Positions 6,476-7,443 of a DNA stretch of 7,443 nt are shown here, piece after piece. The DNA comes from Syntrophaceae bacterium. Lineage in GTDB: Bacteria; Desulfobacterota; Syntrophia; Syntrophales; UBA2210. A program made the position numbers and the translations under genes. The stretch spans positions 1 through 7,443 of the forward strand of contig JAUXBI010000081.1 of assembly GCA_030619435.1 (NCBI GenBank), given 5' to 3'. The stretch's first letter is position 1, and every line of letters starts with the position of its first letter. Below the pieces are notes generated by a model that was not told the origin of the DNA, made no database searches, and saw only the letters and a list, made by a program, of their open reading frames with translations.

Positions 6476-6570
6476 CAGTTCCTGACCACAAGAAAATCTC
6501 TAAAGGAACGTTGCGCGCTATCATTCGTCAAGCAGGCCTGTCCGTAGAAGGTTTTATCAAGCTTATGTAG
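6469..6570 (+). pseudogene. hicA: hicA C-terminal remnant (toxin lost by deletion)
   Basis: In the frame +2 relative to hicB, the DNA encodes RITVPDHKKISKGTLRAI followed by IRQAGLSVEGFIKLM and a TAG at 6568-6570. This is the conserved C-terminal half of HicA (…VP.H…GTLR.I.RQAGL…), a small double-stranded-RNA-binding-like mRNA interferase. The N-terminal half, with the catalytic His in its G(S/D)HH-type motif, is missing. The frame upstream of 6469 is only the shadow of hicB. There is no start codon or ribosome binding site for it. The simplest reading is a hicB-hicA operon in which a deletion joined the end of hicB to the middle of hicA near 6465-6472. Confidence in the HicA match is good; the deletion breakpoint is an estimate. 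Confidence 0.75.
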
Positions 6571-6621
6571 ATTATCATTATCCCCTTATCCTCTATGTCA
6601 TTCCCAATTCACTACACTGTC

Positions 6622-6660
6622 ATTCCCGACCGTCCCCGACTTTGATCGGGGATCGGGAAT
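6622..6660. repeat. Dispersed extragenic palindromic repeat (ATTCCCGA…TCGGGAAT)
   Basis: ATTCCCGA (6622-6629) pairs with TCGGGAAT (6653-6660), and inside it CCCCGA (6634-6639) pairs with TCGGGG (6646-6651), leaving a 6-nt loop. The flanks GTC before and CCAG after match the GTCATTCCCG…CGGGAATCCAG form that I recall as a widespread extragenic repeat in deltaproteobacterial genomes. It could form a strong RNA hairpin but has no T tract. Confidence 0.6.
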
Positions 6661-6675
6661 CCAGTAGCGTGCCTT

Positions 6676-6692
6676 CTCTGTGGGGCACAGAG
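6676..6692. repeat. Short hairpin, 7-bp stem
   Basis: CTCTGTG and CACAGAG form a perfect 7-bp stem with a GGG loop, 15 bp after the dispersed palindrome. It may belong to the same inserted repeat unit; no function is evident. Confidence 0.35.
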
Positions 6693-6752
6693 GCCTCACG
6701 TTGTTGCCAAAGATTCAGCACTATAGATATAAGTCCAAAGTTGTGTGGAATA

Positions 6753-6770
6753 ACCATACAATCGTATGGT
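6753..6770. repeat. Short hairpin, 7-bp stem
   Basis: ACCATAC and GTATGGT form a perfect 7-bp stem with a 4-nt AATC loop. It could be a binding palindrome or part of a decayed element; nothing else supports either. Confidence 0.3.
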
Positions 6771-6826
6771 AGAAGCATGCAGTATGAATAAACTCTCTGA
6801 AATACTTTCACCTTTTCACCGGAGTG

Positions 6827-6855
6827 TCAATTTTTCACAATTCCATCAAAATTGA
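6827..6855. repeat. Inverted repeat, 8-bp arms
   Basis: TCAATTTT (6827-6834) and AAAATTGA (6848-6855) are complementary around a 13-nt spacer. It follows the tandem TTTCACC copies. A decayed insertion-sequence end is conceivable but not shown. Confidence 0.25.
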
Positions 6856-6912
6856 ATAAGTGCAGCTTTCATTGCCTGTTATTAAAGAATACTTGAATTA
6901 GCCTACAGATGG

Positions 6913-6940
6913 CGAGGGAAACACTTTCATGTTTCCCTTG
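6913..6940. repeat. Hairpin, 9-bp perfect stem extendable to 11
   Basis: AGGGAAACA (6915-6923) pairs with TGTTTCCCT (6930-6938) around a 6-nt loop, and a G-T and a C-G pair extend the stem to 6913/6940. It lies 13 bp before the next inverted repeat (6953-6985). Confidence 0.4.
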
Positions 6941-6952
6941 ACATTCCACGGC

Positions 6953-6985
6953 TTTTTGTTAAATATGCAAAAGTCTTAACAAAAA
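6953..6985. repeat. Inverted repeat, 10-bp arms
   Basis: TTTTTGTTAA (6953-6962) is the exact complement of TTAACAAAAA (6976-6985), with a 13-nt spacer. CCACG just before it and CGTGG at 7002-7006 form an outer, imperfect pairing. The whole of 6913-7006 can therefore be drawn as nested inverted repeats about 70-160 bp ahead of brnT. Confidence 0.4.
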
Positions 6986-7076
6986 ACGAGCTAAGGAATT
7001 TCGTGGACCAGGGAGACCTCAGCAATTCTTAACAATAAATATTCCAGCTTTGCTTCAAAATGAAATGAGTGCTAAA

Positions 7077-7373
7077 ATGGCTACAAATTACAATTTTGAG
7101 TGGGATCCCGGAAAGGCCCGAGACAACCGAGACAAACATGCTATAACTTTTGATGAAGCAGCAACGGTATTTAGAGATTCCAAGGCGCTTTCCATATTTG
7201 ATCCAGACCATAGTGAAACTGAAGAAAGATGGGTAACTATGGGTATTTCCGAAAAAGGAAAATTGTTGATCGTAATCCACACTTTCCGAGAAGAAAGCGA
7301 AGATGCTGTTACGATCAGAATTATTTCAAGTCGAAAAGCAACAAAACAAGAAATTAAAACGTATGGTGAATGA
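7077..7373 (+). CDS. brnT: BrnT-type ribonuclease toxin (DUF497)
   Basis: Toxin of the BrnT/BrnA type II toxin-antitoxin family, an RNase with a RelE-like fold that blocks translation until bound by its antitoxin. From ATG 7077 it has 98 residues, the usual length. Family features: FEWDPGKARDNRDKHAITFD (7-26), the EAATVFRD block (27-34), DPDHSETEERWVTMG (42-56), the hydrophobic strand LLIVIHTF (63-70) and the signature RIISSRKAT (81-89), all intact. Other in-frame starts are an ATG at 7065 and a TTG at 7050; none has a strong ribosome binding site, and 7077 was chosen because members begin a few residues before FEWDP. The antitoxin gene follows 2 nt after the stop, the usual toxin-first order. 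No frameshift or lost motif is seen, so the toxin looks functional. Confidence 0.9.
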   Translation: MATNYNFEWDPGKARDNRDKHAITFDEAATVFRDSKALSIFDPDHSETEERWVTMGISEKGKLLIVIHTFREESEDAVTIRIISSRKATKQEIKTYGE

Positions 7374-7375
7374 AC

Positions 7376-7443
7376 ATGAGAAAAGAATATGATTTTTCAA
7401 AAGGGAAAAGAGGCAAGTTTTATCAACCGGATATGAAGCTGAA
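7376..7443 (+). CDS. BrnA-like antitoxin, N-terminus, cut by window edge
   Basis: Only 22 codons are visible: MRKEYDFSKGKRGKFYQPDM and two more. The KEYDFSKGKRGKFY start is a familiar beginning of ribbon-helix-helix type antitoxins paired with BrnT. The part that would show the DNA-binding domain lies outside the window. The ATG comes 2 nt after the brnT stop, with GGTGA 6 nt upstream, which points to translational coupling and co-expression. It would neutralise BrnT and repress the operon. Confidence 0.75.
   Translation, partial: MRKEYDFSKGKRGKFYQPDMKL

Larger units (their letters stand above)
6571..7076. other. Gene-free, repeat-rich AT-rich stretch between hicAB remnant and brnT
   Basis: No reading frame here has a credible start, ribosome binding site and family resemblance. 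It holds at least six inverted repeats (listed separately), three close copies of TTTCAC (6806-6812, 6814-6820 and 6833-6838), and a direct repeat TCTTAACAA (6974-6982 and 7028-7036). The signals suggest a mixture of dispersed-repeat insertion and decayed mobile or gene sequence. The brnT promoter should lie in the last part, but no consensus pair stands out. Confidence 0.5.

Noticed and set aside
6811..6855. Insertion-sequence end
   Set aside because: TTTCAC copies and TGTCAATTTTTCACA resemble some transposon ends, but no matching partner end or transposase is in the window.
6622..6985. CRISPR array
   Set aside because: The inverted repeats differ from one another and there is no regular direct repeat-spacer pattern.
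6886..7032. Open frame of about 48 codons ahead of brnT (contains KYAKVLTKNELRNFVDQGD)
   Set aside because: The residues look protein-like, but there is no ATG, GTG or TTG start and no recognised family. It may be a gene remnant; not strong enough to list.
6963..7049. In-frame extension of brnT upstream of its TTG
   Set aside because: Open, but without any start codon, and the family does not carry such an N-terminal extension.

Overview
The window looks like a bacterial chromosome segment of moderate GC, probably from an anaerobe of the Desulfobacterota (Syntrophales-like deltaproteobacteria). This is inferred from three things: the LID domain of the adenylate kinase resembles the deltaproteobacterial type, there is a tungsten/molybdenum aldehyde oxidoreductase with its own polyferredoxin, and two dispersed-repeat types look like those common in such genomes. 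The species cannot be fixed from the sequence alone.

Left part (1-2400, minus strand): read right to left, an MBL-fold hydrolase gene with a recognisable promoter, then adk (adenylate kinase, GTG start), then the N-terminal 188 codons of lepA (elongation factor 4), which runs off the left edge. A perfect 12-bp hairpin lies between adk and lepA and overlaps the only Shine-Dalgarno-like sequence of lepA.

Centre (2401-6168): the divergent intergenic region holds a 107-bp element with near-perfect 27-bp terminal inverted repeats, probably a MITE or REP-type non-autonomous element. Next on the plus strand come a four-cluster ferredoxin subunit and an aldehyde ferredoxin oxidoreductase (AOR) family catalytic subunit. 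They overlap by 11 nt and very probably form one enzyme, with the ferredoxin subunit carrying electrons from the tungstopterin site to an unseen partner. A GT4 glycosyltransferase resembling diacylglycerol glucosyltransferases follows after 70 nt.

Right part (6169-7443, visibly more AT-rich): an accessory strip of toxin-antitoxin genes. It has an intact hicB antitoxin fused by an apparent deletion to the C-terminal remnant of hicA, then about 500 bp of non-coding DNA with several inverted repeats (one a dispersed-repeat type), then a brnT toxin gene and the start of its antitoxin partner, cut by the right edge.

Nothing here amounts to a clearly new defence or biosynthetic system. The points most worth a second look are the AOR/polyferredoxin pair, the 107-bp inverted-repeat element, the orphan hicB with its deleted hicA, the hairpin over the lepA ribosome binding site, and the repeat-rich stretch ahead of brnT.
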